This document shows, piece after piece, positions 46,509 through 54,655 of a DNA stretch of 64,000 nt; the stretch's first letter is position 1; every line of letters starts with the position of its first letter. The notes under the pieces were generated by a model. It was not told the origin of the DNA, searched no databases, and was given only the letters and a program-made list of their open reading frames with translations. Origin of the DNA: Gemmatimonadales bacterium (GTDB lineage Bacteria; Gemmatimonadota; Gemmatimonadetes; Longimicrobiales; Gaopeijiaceae); contig CP070829.1 of assembly GCA_020344755.1 (NCBI GenBank), forward strand, positions 263,223 through 327,222, given 5' to 3'. A program made the position numbers and the translations under genes.

Positions 46509-49500
46509 ATGAGATTGATGCGATACCAACTAGCTGCCCTTGCTGCGGTCTTCTTGTTGCTGCTTGGATTGCCTCAGAATGTTGCGGCACAAGCCCGCGC
46601 GGTAACCGGCACGATCACCGACGCACGGACCGGTGAGCCCATCGTCGGGGCCCAGGTCTCCATTCGGGACCGAGGTCTTGGGGTCATTTCCAACGAGGCC
46701 GGTCGGTTCCTGATGGTGAACCTGCCAGAGGGGCGCTTGGAGCTTCGGGTGCTCTTCGTGGGCTACGCTCCTCAGTCGAGGATCCTGGAGGTTTCGGCAG
46801 GGGAGACCGCGGTCGAGGACTTCCAATTGACCATCCAGGCCATCCAGCTTGAGGCGTTGGTGGCCACAGGCTACGCCCAGCAGACCCGCCGGGAGGTGAG
46901 TAGCTCCATCAGCACGGTAGCGTCGGCGGACTTGGAGGCCCCGGCAGTCGCCAGCGTCGACGCGATCCTCCAAGGGAAGGCGGCCGGAGTCCAGGTCACG
47001 CAGAACGCCGGCAATCCCGGAAACGGCATCACCGTCCGTGTGCGAGGATCCTCGTCCATCTCGGCCAGCAACCAGCCGCTGTACGTAGTGGATGGAATGC
47101 CCATCTTCCGGGGCGATTTCTCCCAGATCGGCCTGGGTGGGCAGGATCTCTCGGCCATCACCGGCCTGAATCCGGACGAGATTGAGTCCGTGGCGATCCT
47201 CAAGGACGCCGCGGCAGCGGCCATCTACGGGTCCCGGGGCTCCAACGGAGTGGTCCTCATCACCACCAAGCGAGGCAACGTCACCCTTGCCGAGGGCGGC
47301 TCCGGCGCTCCTCGCTTCCAGTTCAACATGTCGAGGGGCCAACAGAAGATCGCGAAGAAGGTCGACGTGATGAACACAGCGGAGTGGATGGACTACTTCT
47401 CCGACGCCATGCGGAACGATGGATACTCCGAGCAGGATATCCAGGACGAGTTCGAGTGGCTGGGAGTCGATCCGTCCGTGGACACCGACTGGCAAGACGA
47501 AGTCCTCCGAACCGCACCGATCACGAACAGCTCCTTGTCCATAAGCGGCGGGAGTTCCCGCTTCCGCTACCTGGTGTCCGGGTCCTACTTCGATCAGACA
47601 GGAATCGTCATCGGGTCCTCGTACAACAGGGCCTCGGGTCGAGTCAATCTGGACCTGGAAGCCACGGACCGAATCAACGTGGCCGTGTCCATGTCGTTGT
47701 CCCAGGAAGTCAACGAGCGCATCGAGGCCGACAACTCCATCACCAGCGCGGTCACAAACGCTATCGCCAACGAGCCCTGGGTGCCCGTGTACAATGACGA
47801 CGGCACCTACTCCAGCTCGGCCTCGTACGCGAACCCCGTTGGGATCGGCCTGGAGAACGAAGTCGAGGCCCGTACGCTTCGTGGTTTCGGTAACATCGAA
47901 GCGACAGCGGTCCTCTTCCCATGGCTCCGGGCGACAAGTCGCGTGGGCTTCGACTACCTGGACCTGCGTGAGTACGAGTATCAGTCCTCCGAGGTGGCGC
48001 TTCAGTATGCGTACGGCCAGGGCGGGATCGCTCAGATCGGGAACTCACAGGGGCGGCGCCATCTGACGGAGGCGTATCTGACCGCCAACAGGTTCTTCGG
48101 CGCGCACGAGCTTGGCCTGACCACGGGTGCCAGCACGGAGACCACCGACCGTGAGGTCAGCTTCGCACGCGGCGAGGGCTTCACCAGCCCGGATCTCCAC
48201 TGGCCCACAAACGCGGCCAGAGCCGCTGACGTCGACGGGACGATGTGGGAACACAACCTGATCTCGGGCTTTGCCAGGGCCAATTACACCTACGACAACC
48301 GATACATCGTCAACGGCAGCATTCGCTCCGATGGCTCGTCCCGCTTCGGTCAGGACAAGAAATGGGGCACGTTCCTGTCCCTTTCTGCGGCTTGGCAACT
48401 GACGAACGAGTCTTTCATGGATGACGTGGATTTCCTGACTGATCTCAAGCTTCGCGCCAGCTATGGCGAGACGGGCAATGAGGCCATCGGGAATTTCCAG
48501 TTCCTGGGCCTCTACGGAACGGCCAACTACGGCGACCTTCCGGGCACGGCTCCGAGCAACCTGTCCAACCCAGGCCTGAAGTGGGAAACCACCACCGAGT
48601 GGAACGTCGGTATCGACGCTTCGCTCTTCTCGGACCGCATCGGCCTCGTCTTCGATCTGTACAAGAAGAAGACCGATGACCTCCTGCTGAATCGACCCGT
48701 GACCTCGACCAGTGGTTTCACCTCTGTCTTGGCCAACGTGGGCGCCATGGAAAACCGGGGCTGGGAAGCGATTGTGAGGACGGTCAACGTTCAGGGGGAC
48801 GGAACCGGCGGCCTCGAGTGGACCACGGACCTCAGCGTCACCCATAACGTCAACGAGGTCACCAAGCTGTACTCTCCGGATCCAAATGAACCGGGTGAGC
48901 CCTTCATGGGCGGCTGGTACAACCGGGTCGAAGAAGGACACCCCATCGGTGAGTTCTACACCGTCCACTACGAAGGTGTCGATCCCGCTACGGGTGACGC
49001 CCTCTTTACGGACTTGGACGCCGATGGAAACAGGATCGGCACCACGACGGACCCGAGCTCCGAAGACCGAATGTATGTCGGAAGTCCCCACCCCGACTAT
49101 TTCGGCGGGCTGCGAAACACCCTGCGCGTTGCCGGATTCGACCTCACGGCCTTCCTGCAGTACAGCTTTGGAAACAGCCTCTTCAACGCGATGCGGGAGT
49201 ACAGCGACGACGGCGGCTACTTCTACGACAACAAGTTTGCCGACGTCGGCGACGACTACTGGACTCCTGAGAATACCGATGCCAGCCAGCCTCGCCCGAG
49301 CTACTTCGGCAGCTCCGGGGCCAGGGAGGAATCTGACCGTTGGCTGGAGGACGCTTCCTATACTCGGCTTCAGGAGGTGACTCTGGGCTACACGCTGCCT
49401 AGCAGCCTCGCGGGCAGGCTGAAGATGCAGCAGGCTCGCATCTACCTGGCCGGTAGAAACCTGTATACGTGGACCGAGTACTCGGGCTACTCCCCCGACA

Positions 49501-49604
49501 TGAATACGGGGGGATCCGACGCCGGCGCCGCTTCATTGGCCATCGACTTCTACGGCTACCCCTTCGCTCGCTCGTTCACCATTGGCTTCCAGGGAATCTG
49601 GTAG
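46509..49604 (+). CDS. SusC/RagA-family TonB-linked outer-membrane protein
   Basis: A 1031-aa protein with a signal peptide ending NVAAQ. A CarboxypepD-regulatory-like domain follows (about 30-115: VTGTITDARTGEPIVGAQVSI). A SusC plug comes next with VATGYAQQTRREVSSSIS, VDAILQGKAAGVQVTQNAG, VRVRGSSSISASNQPLYVVDG and IESVAILKDAAAAAIYGSRG, then a large barrel ending in RSFTIGFQGIW. SusC proteins import oligomers, usually glycans or peptides, with a SusD lipoprotein as lid. Its start is preceded by a GAGG sequence. SusD follows after 20 bases, so the pair forms an operon that ends at the terminator at 51005. The neighbouring exported peptidases make peptides a likely cargo, but this is inference. 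Confidence 0.94.
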   Translation: MRLMRYQLAALAAVFLLLLGLPQNVAAQARAVTGTITDARTGEPIVGAQVSIRDRGLGVISNEAGRFLMVNLPEGRLELRVLFVGYAPQSRILEVSAGETAVEDFQLTIQAIQLEALVATGYAQQTRREVSSSISTVASADLEAPAVASVDAILQGKAAGVQVTQNAGNPGNGITVRVRGSSSISASNQPLYVVDGMPIFRGDFSQIGLGGQDLSAITGLNPDEIESVAILKDAAAAAIYGSRGSNGVVLITTKRGNVTLAEGGSGAPRFQFNMSRGQQKIAKKVDVMNTAEWMDYFSDAMRNDGYSEQDIQDEFEWLGVDPSVDTDWQDEVLRTAPITNSSLSISGGSSRFRYLVSGSYFDQTGIVIGSSYNRASGRVNLDLEATDRINVAVSMSLSQEVNERIEADNSITSAVTNAIANEPWVPVYNDDGTYSSSASYANPVGIGLENEVEARTLRGFGNIEATAVLFPWLRATSRVGFDYLDLREYEYQSSEVALQYAYGQGGIAQIGNSQGRRHLTEAYLTANRFFGAHELGLTTGASTETTDREVSFARGEGFTSPDLHWPTNAARAADVDGTMWEHNLISGFARANYTYDNRYIVNGSIRSDGSSRFGQDKKWGTFLSLSAAWQLTNESFMDDVDFLTDLKLRASYGETGNEAIGNFQFLGLYGTANYGDLPGTAPSNLSNPGLKWETTTEWNVGIDASLFSDRIGLVFDLYKKKTDDLLLNRPVTSTSGFTSVLANVGAMENRGWEAIVRTVNVQGDGTGGLEWTTDLSVTHNVNEVTKLYSPDPNEPGEPFMGGWYNRVEEGHPIGEFYTVHYEGVDPATGDALFTDLDADGNRIGTTTDPSSEDRMYVGSPHPDYFGGLRNTLRVAGFDLTAFLQYSFGNSLFNAMREYSDDGGYFYDNKFADVGDDYWTPENTDASQPRPSYFGSSGAREESDRWLEDASYTRLQEVTLGYTLPSSLAGRLKMQQARIYLAGRNLYTWTEYSGYSPDMNTGGSDAGAASLAIDFYGYPFARSFTIGFQGIW

Positions 49605-49624
49605 GAAGGGGAAAGGAGTATACC

Positions 49625-50983
49625 ATGACCAAGCAAAGATTGGTGCCCGCTCTTCTCACAGCTATCGCCTTGGGCGCCTGCAACACCGACGAACTCCTGA
49701 ACGTCCTCCCGGTCGACGAGATCTCCGACGAGATCGCAATCGTCGACGCCAAGAGCGCTCGAGCCGCACTGGCCGGAGCCTATAGCTCTCTTCAATCCGG
49801 CGACCTCTATGGTGGGGACTGGGTGCTTTGGGTCGACGTTCTCACCGATGATGTTGAGCACACCGGTACGTTCGGTAGTTGGGCGGATGGGGACCTTCAC
49901 AACTTCCGGCCTCAGATGGGGTCCATCGACGGAATCTGGACCAACTCCTACGGAGGCATCAACCGGGTGAACCTTCTGATTCAGAAGGTTCCGGTGATTG
50001 AGACCATCGACGCCGCCGATGCCAACGACATCCTGGGGCAGGCATACGGTCTCAGGGCCCTGCATTACTTCAACCTGGTCAGGGCCTGGGGCGACGTCCC
50101 CTTGGTGTTGGTCCCACCTGCGAACCTGGAGGAAGCCGCTCAGGTGAGCCGGGACCCGGTTTCGGCTGTGTATGGCCAGATCGAATCCGATCTGGCTCAG
50201 GCAGGATCGCTGCTCAGTAGCGGTAGCAATGACGACCATACCTTCATCACGGCCGGATTTGTCACTGCCTTCGAGGCGAAGGTGGCCCTCTATCAGCAGG
50301 ATTGGCTCACTGCCGTATCCAAAGCCCAGCAGGTCGTGGCCAGCGGCGAGTATTCCCTGGTCACCAACCTGAGGGATGCCTTCAGCGCGGACGGCAACCC
50401 CAGCGCAGAGGACATCTTCCGCGTGGCCTTCACAACGGTCGACTGGAATAACCAAGGCTACTACTACTTGTACGAGGGCCGGTTCGAGCAAGGGGCCACA
50501 CAGGAGATCTATGACCTGTACGAGCCCGGCGACCTCCGGTTCGAACTGAACTTCCCGCATCCCGACGACATTCGCAGTGATGGGATCGAGGTCACCAAGT
50601 ATCCTACACCCATCGGCTCGGAAGACATCCATGTCCTCCGGTACGCCGACGTCCTGCTCATCCTGGCGGAGGCGCTCGCTGAGCAGAACGAGCTTTCCGA
50701 CGCCGTGGGGTACCTGAATCAGATCCGCGCACGGGCTGGTGTGTCCGAGTATGTCTTCGGGACGGACCTCGTGAGCCAGCAGGACGTTCTGGACGCCGTA
50801 TACCTGGAGCGTCGGCTCGAGTTCGCCTTCGAGGGTGAGCGTTGGCACGATCTGGTCCGTACAGGCAGGGCCGTGGCTGTACTCGGTCCCTCGGGCCGGT
50901 TCGAACCCCACGAGGTTATCTGGCCCATTCCCGTGGGTGAGATGGACACCGCGCCCAACCTGGTGCAGAACCCGGGATACTGA
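49625..50983 (+). CDS. SusD/RagB-family substrate-binding lipoprotein
   Basis: A 452-aa lipoprotein (LTAIALGAC, Cys19). The SusD fold is clear: the early DELLNVLPVDEISDE, helical TPR-like repeats (ARAALAGAYSSLQSG, ALRALHYFNLVRAWGDVPLV), and the C-terminal block with RYADVLLILAEALAEQNELS, YLNQIRARAGV, VYLERRLEFAFEGERWHDLVRTG and the final W-P-I-P element. SusD sits on the outer face and delivers ligand to SusC. An AAAGGAG sequence lies seven bases before the ATG. It is followed by a terminator hairpin. Confidence 0.94.
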   Translation: MTKQRLVPALLTAIALGACNTDELLNVLPVDEISDEIAIVDAKSARAALAGAYSSLQSGDLYGGDWVLWVDVLTDDVEHTGTFGSWADGDLHNFRPQMGSIDGIWTNSYGGINRVNLLIQKVPVIETIDAADANDILGQAYGLRALHYFNLVRAWGDVPLVLVPPANLEEAAQVSRDPVSAVYGQIESDLAQAGSLLSSGSNDDHTFITAGFVTAFEAKVALYQQDWLTAVSKAQQVVASGEYSLVTNLRDAFSADGNPSAEDIFRVAFTTVDWNNQGYYYLYEGRFEQGATQEIYDLYEPGDLRFELNFPHPDDIRSDGIEVTKYPTPIGSEDIHVLRYADVLLILAEALAEQNELSDAVGYLNQIRARAGVSEYVFGTDLVSQQDVLDAVYLERRLEFAFEGERWHDLVRTGRAVAVLGPSGRFEPHEVIWPIPVGEMDTAPNLVQNPGY

Positions 50984-51004
50984 GCAACCTTGAACCAGCG
51001 GCGT

Positions 51005-51040
51005 CGTGGCCCCGTCCCACATCTGTGGAACGGGGCCACG
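51005..51040 (+). terminator. Intrinsic-type terminator of the SusCD operon
   Basis: A perfect 11-base GC-rich stem (51005-51015 with 51030-51040) with a 14-base loop that can itself pair further. It starts 22 bases after the SusD stop and is followed by TTTCAAT. It marks the end of the SusC/SusD transcript and could also work for the gene on the other strand. Confidence 0.75.
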
Positions 51041-51113
51041 TTTCAATAGACTCTCCTGTCCTCCTCGGAGACCCGAGACCTTCTGGACGCGAGTCTGCTG
51101 CGGGAGGGGTCCC

Positions 51114-51605
51114 TCAGCGCCTCTTCAGGCTGATGAGGATCACCCCGTGCGCCCCTCGGGTCCCGTAGGCAGAGGTGGAGCCCAGGTCCTTCAGCACCCG
51201 GATGCTCCTCACGTCCGAAGGATTCATGGTTCTAAGGGTCGAGCTGAAGCCATAGGCGGGGATCGAAACGCCATCAACCACCAGGAGGGGCTCCCCATTG
51301 AAATAGATGGACTGGTCCCCCCGGATCCTGATGCTGATTTCTCCGCCCGGGCCCTCCTCGACCTGCAGCCCGGTCACGCGGCCGCGGAGCATCTCCACCA
51401 TGGTCGAGAAGGAACTTCCGCTCTCTTCCTCGGGCTCCAGCGACGCCACCGCACCCGCGACCTGGTCCTCGGTTGGCTCGCCGTACCCTCTGGGAGCGTC
51501 ACCCAGGGGAGCGACCGGCGTGTCGGACGCAGTTGCGTTCCCGCCGCAGGCCTGGATGAGCGCGAAGCCGAGTGCCACCGCCAGGCCTCTGAAGACAGTG
51601 TTCAT
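51114..51605 (-). CDS. Orphan lipid-anchored TonB plug-domain protein
   Basis: A 163-aa lipoprotein (Cys19 in ALIQAC). The mature part is almost only a TonB-dependent receptor plug: MVEMLRGRVTGLQVEEGPGG, ISIRIRGDQSIYFNGEPLLV, VDGVSIPAYGF, and NPSDVRSIRVLKDLGSTSAYGTRGAHGVILISLKRR. These match the plug of SusC segment by segment, but there is no barrel. GAGGAGGAAGG lies before the ATG at 51605. It is encoded on the opposite strand to SusCD, 131 bases from the SusD stop. It may bind a SusC-type barrel or its ligand as a soluble or tethered plug, or serve as a decoy. The role is unknown. Confidence 0.8.
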   Translation of the reverse strand: MNTVFRGLAVALGFALIQACGGNATASDTPVAPLGDAPRGYGEPTEDQVAGAVASLEPEEESGSSFSTMVEMLRGRVTGLQVEEGPGGEISIRIRGDQSIYFNGEPLLVVDGVSIPAYGFSSTLRTMNPSDVRSIRVLKDLGSTSAYGTRGAHGVILISLKRR

Positions 51606-51836
51606 GCTTCCTTCCTCCTCAACCCAGATACCATCCGCGGTGGAGTCCGTTCCCAATCGCTGAAGACCAAAGGGGTTCCCGGCGAGGGGAGAACGCTAGG
51701 CTTCGAGGTTGCCGGTGCTTCCGACGTTGGACGTCGACCTCCCAGGTCCCGGCCTCCAGGTGGACCGTGTCCGCGGGCTCACCCGCTTCGATCATGGCCG
51801 GGCCCACCGGGATCCTGGCCGGGAGGGCGGGGGAAG

Positions 51837-54083
51837 TCAGCGCCCCTGTATGGGTCCCTGGTAGCGGTCGAGCCAGGTGAGCGACTCGCGGATCACCGGA
51901 AGCCGGGGCAAGGAATGCCCGACTCCCGGGAAGGTGCGGTGCCGCTTGTCCTCCGACGGCGTCCCCAGGAGCCCATACAGAGGCACCTGTGAGGTCTCGT
52001 AGGGATAAGGCACATCGTTCATGCCGTTCAGCATCAACACGGGCTGGGTGACTCGGCTCGCGTAGTTGAAGGGGTCGACCTCCGGCTCGCTCCGGGCGAA
52101 AGGCATGCCTCCCGAGTAGAGGATCCCCGTGCGGATCCGGGGCTCCACGGCCAGAACGATCGGACCCATGCGCCCTCCCCAACTCGTGCCTGCGTACGCG
52201 ACGGCTTCGGTGGCGATGTCGGATCTCGTCTCGAGGTAGTCCAGCGCACGGGACACGTCCTGGACCCAGTTCGTCGCGAACTCCGTGAAGCGTTTCGATT
52301 CGCTGGGCTGGTTGCTCTCCAGCGAGTCGCCCTGGACATAGGTGCCCCGAAGGTAAGGATAGATGACCGCTCTCCCGCTGCGCAGCATCCAGTCGTCCTC
52401 GTTGGAAACGAATCCTTCGAAGTCCGCCGCGAGGAAGGCCCCGCTGCCCGGGAAGACGATCACGACCGGATGCGGCCCGGGCCCGTTCGGACGCAGGAGG
52501 ATGGCCCCGCCAGGGGTGGAGCGGTACGGAACCGTGTACGCGATGCGCTCCCACACGAAGCCACCCGGCGAAGTCCCCGACGCCTCGACGCTGGCATCCA
52601 GAGGCTGGCGGTCGTACTGGAAGCGGCGCCGAAAGACCTCGAAGACTTCGTCCGACACGGGCGTCTCGGCCGTGAAATCCCGGCGAAACAGCGCGATGGG
52701 GTCCCGTGCGTTCCGCGAGTCCTCGTTGACCTCCAGTTCCAGGATGCACCGAAAGCCGTTCTCGGGGGAACGATCCATCGGGTCGAGGTCGGCGACGTGG
52801 GCGAAATAGTACTCCGGATCCCGCCACGACCCTCCCACGCTGAGTCGCAGGCCGCTGGACTCGTTCCACACCCACTCCCTGAGGTTTCCGGCCAGCTCCA
52901 GAGCACCCCAGCGTCCGAAGGCGGAGGGGTCGGCCGTGCGGGGACCATCGGAGGCGAAGTTGGCTCGTGCCGCGATCTCCGGTGAAGAGAACGCCACCCC
53001 GGACGAGCCGGTCCAGTGGTAGAGCGTCGGGAGCGTCTTGCCCTGCCAGCGGCAGTAGGCCATGGCCTCGAACCAGCTCACGCCCGACACGGGAAAGTCG
53101 TCCGAGCCGGGTGGGGGAGCCCCCACCTCCCAGCCGCCGGGGCCGGGCAGGCCCGTCCGATCCACCATGCTCGCCACCTGAGACTCGGAAGGCGGCTCGA
53201 CACCGAGATCCTCCCAGAAGGCGGGGGACTGGTAGGCGCCTGCTTCGACGAAGCCGAGAAAGGCGGAGTTGGTCACCTCCACGCGGTCGTAGAGGAACGC
53301 CGGCAGGTTATGGGTCAGGTCGGGTCCCGTGTCGGTGGTCCACGCCGGGTAGAGGCCGGAAGGGTGCGGGAGCATGCCCTCGGGCACCTCGTCCAGGGGC
53401 GTGAGACTCCTGGGCAGGTCCGACCCGAACCACGGAGCCAGGGGCTGGCTGACGTACCCTTCCCTCACGATACGCCAAGCCCTGAGGCCCCGAGGCACCC
53501 GGATACCCAGAAGCGGCGTGACCCCCAGGTGTTGCCACGCCGAGTCGGCGGCCAGGTACGGCCGGCTCCAGACGTCGGCGCCTGGCGGATCGGAGACCAC
53601 GTCGCGCCTGACCGCGGCGGCCGCCATGGCCTCCTCGAACAAGGGGTCGCCCTCAACTTCGCGGGCGACTCCCTGGAGAAGTTCAAACGCGTCGTCGTAC
53701 TGCCCGGCTTCGGCCAGCCGCATCGCTTCGGGCAGCACTTCGTTCCTGGCGTGTCGGGTCCGCTGCGACGAGAGGACGGTATACCCCAGACTCACCACCA
53801 GGACTAACGCCAGGACCCATCCGCCGACGGCCAGAACGGGGCGGCCGGACGAAGGTCGCGCAGGGACCGTCTCGCCCGCCCGCCGACGAAGGGAGACCCC
53901 TCCCAGGACGACGACGAACCCCACGGCCAGGAGCAGCTGAACGACTTGCTGGACGCGGCTCCCGAGTTCCCACGCTTCCGACAGGGCCTGCAGCACCTGA
54001 ATGACCACCCAAGCCGTGGCCAGGTAACCGAGCGCCCACTGCTTCAGGCTCAGCGCGTCCGGGGCGTCACGGGTCGGAGGCAT
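51837..54083 (-). CDS. Membrane protein fusing PEGA, FGE-like and alpha/beta-hydrolase domains
   Basis: A 748-aa protein. Three hydrophobic segments (about 17-38, 46-64 and 83-104) anchor it. A PEGA-like domain follows (about 160-215, SDPPGADVWSRPY, GLRAWRIVREGY). Next comes a formylglycine-generating-enzyme-like (SUMF1/EgtB fold) domain (about 250-460): YDRVEVTNSAFLGFV, FPVSGVSWFEAMAYCRWQGK, TLPTLYHWTG, ALELAGNLREWVW and SVGGSWRDP. The end reads ENGFRC with only one of the two catalytic Cys. An alpha/beta hydrolase ends the protein, with S634 in AYAGTSWGGRMG, a NGMNDVPYPYE acid region, and the His in PGVGHSLP. The first 100 residues resemble the post-kinase part of bacterial Ser/Thr kinases, with the kinase absent. 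Product and substrate are unknown. Confidence 0.82.
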   Translation of the reverse strand: MPPTRDAPDALSLKQWALGYLATAWVVIQVLQALSEAWELGSRVQQVVQLLLAVGFVVVLGGVSLRRRAGETVPARPSSGRPVLAVGGWVLALVLVVSLGYTVLSSQRTRHARNEVLPEAMRLAEAGQYDDAFELLQGVAREVEGDPLFEEAMAAAAVRRDVVSDPPGADVWSRPYLAADSAWQHLGVTPLLGIRVPRGLRAWRIVREGYVSQPLAPWFGSDLPRSLTPLDEVPEGMLPHPSGLYPAWTTDTGPDLTHNLPAFLYDRVEVTNSAFLGFVEAGAYQSPAFWEDLGVEPPSESQVASMVDRTGLPGPGGWEVGAPPPGSDDFPVSGVSWFEAMAYCRWQGKTLPTLYHWTGSSGVAFSSPEIAARANFASDGPRTADPSAFGRWGALELAGNLREWVWNESSGLRLSVGGSWRDPEYYFAHVADLDPMDRSPENGFRCILELEVNEDSRNARDPIALFRRDFTAETPVSDEVFEVFRRRFQYDRQPLDASVEASGTSPGGFVWERIAYTVPYRSTPGGAILLRPNGPGPHPVVIVFPGSGAFLAADFEGFVSNEDDWMLRSGRAVIYPYLRGTYVQGDSLESNQPSESKRFTEFATNWVQDVSRALDYLETRSDIATEAVAYAGTSWGGRMGPIVLAVEPRIRTGILYSGGMPFARSEPEVDPFNYASRVTQPVLMLNGMNDVPYPYETSQVPLYGLLGTPSEDKRHRTFPGVGHSLPRLPVIRESLTWLDRYQGPIQGR

Positions 54084-54655
54084 GGGTCAGGGGTCTGCAG
54101 GAGGTCGGACTGGGCGAAGATAATGCACCCCGGTGCGCGTGTTTGTCGAGCGGACCGGATCGTCGTCCTGAGCTCGGTCAGGAAGCGCTCCGCGCCGGCC
54201 ACGGCCGCCAGTTCGGGCTTCAGCACCTTGAGGAACAGAAAATCCAACCGGGCTCGGCGCATTCCGGCGCAGGACGAGCGGGCGCTTCGGGGGTGCGCAA
54301 GGGACGGGTGTCGGGGCACGGGGCGGGCCGGCCGCGGACCGATGCGGGGTTCCGAGGGATCGGGCGTCAGGGCCCGGGGGGCAGTCCGCTAATGTGGGGG
54401 TGGGCCGGCGGGATGCTTGAACGGGCGGCCGACGGAGCACGGGGGTGGTTCACCTCCCGGAGGACATGGAGGTCTGCGGATCCGTCAGGCGGACCGAGCG
54501 CCTTGGTCCAATGACACCAGCGCATCGCCAGCCGCCACGGGTCTTCTGCGGAAGACCATGAGAAGACGGTGGCCTACGGTTCGGTGAGCACACCGACGGC
54601 TCCCACGAACTCGCGGAGGTCGCCCAACGCTTCTGGAATCGCGGCGTCGCCCGCC
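54084..54655. other. Gene-poor region with a transposase-tail repeat
   Basis: 572 bases between the FGE-hydrolase gene and ettA. Short frames are open on both strands. One on the minus strand (54050-54319) overlaps the start of the FGE-hydrolase gene and has no family match, so it is not called. The only recognisable part is the repeat at 54321-54395. A clear promoter for either neighbour is not seen. Confidence 0.5.
54321..54395 (-). repeat. Diverged repeat of the transposase tail at 45632-45711
   Basis: About 75 bases resemble 45632-45711 in the same orientation, with an uninterrupted 20-base identity (54352-54371 and 45666-45685). On the minus strand that block encodes ALTPDPSE in both places. 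This suggests two remnants of the same transposable element about 8.7 kb apart. Confidence 0.5.

Noticed and set aside
50890..50915. A GGTTCGAACC sequence resembling a tRNA T-loop
   Set aside because: It lies inside the SusD coding region (SGRFEPHEV) with no matching acceptor or anticodon arms.
51690..51836. Minus-strand stretch ARIPVGPAMIEAGEPADTVH and LEAGTWEVDV after the FGE-hydrolase stop, in another frame
   Set aside because: May be a remnant or a frameshifted tail. It is about 40 residues with no recognisable family.
54050..54319. 89-codon frame on the minus strand before the FGE-hydrolase gene
   Set aside because: Overlaps the start of that gene, has no family match and begins in the transposase-tail repeat. 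Not enough support to call.
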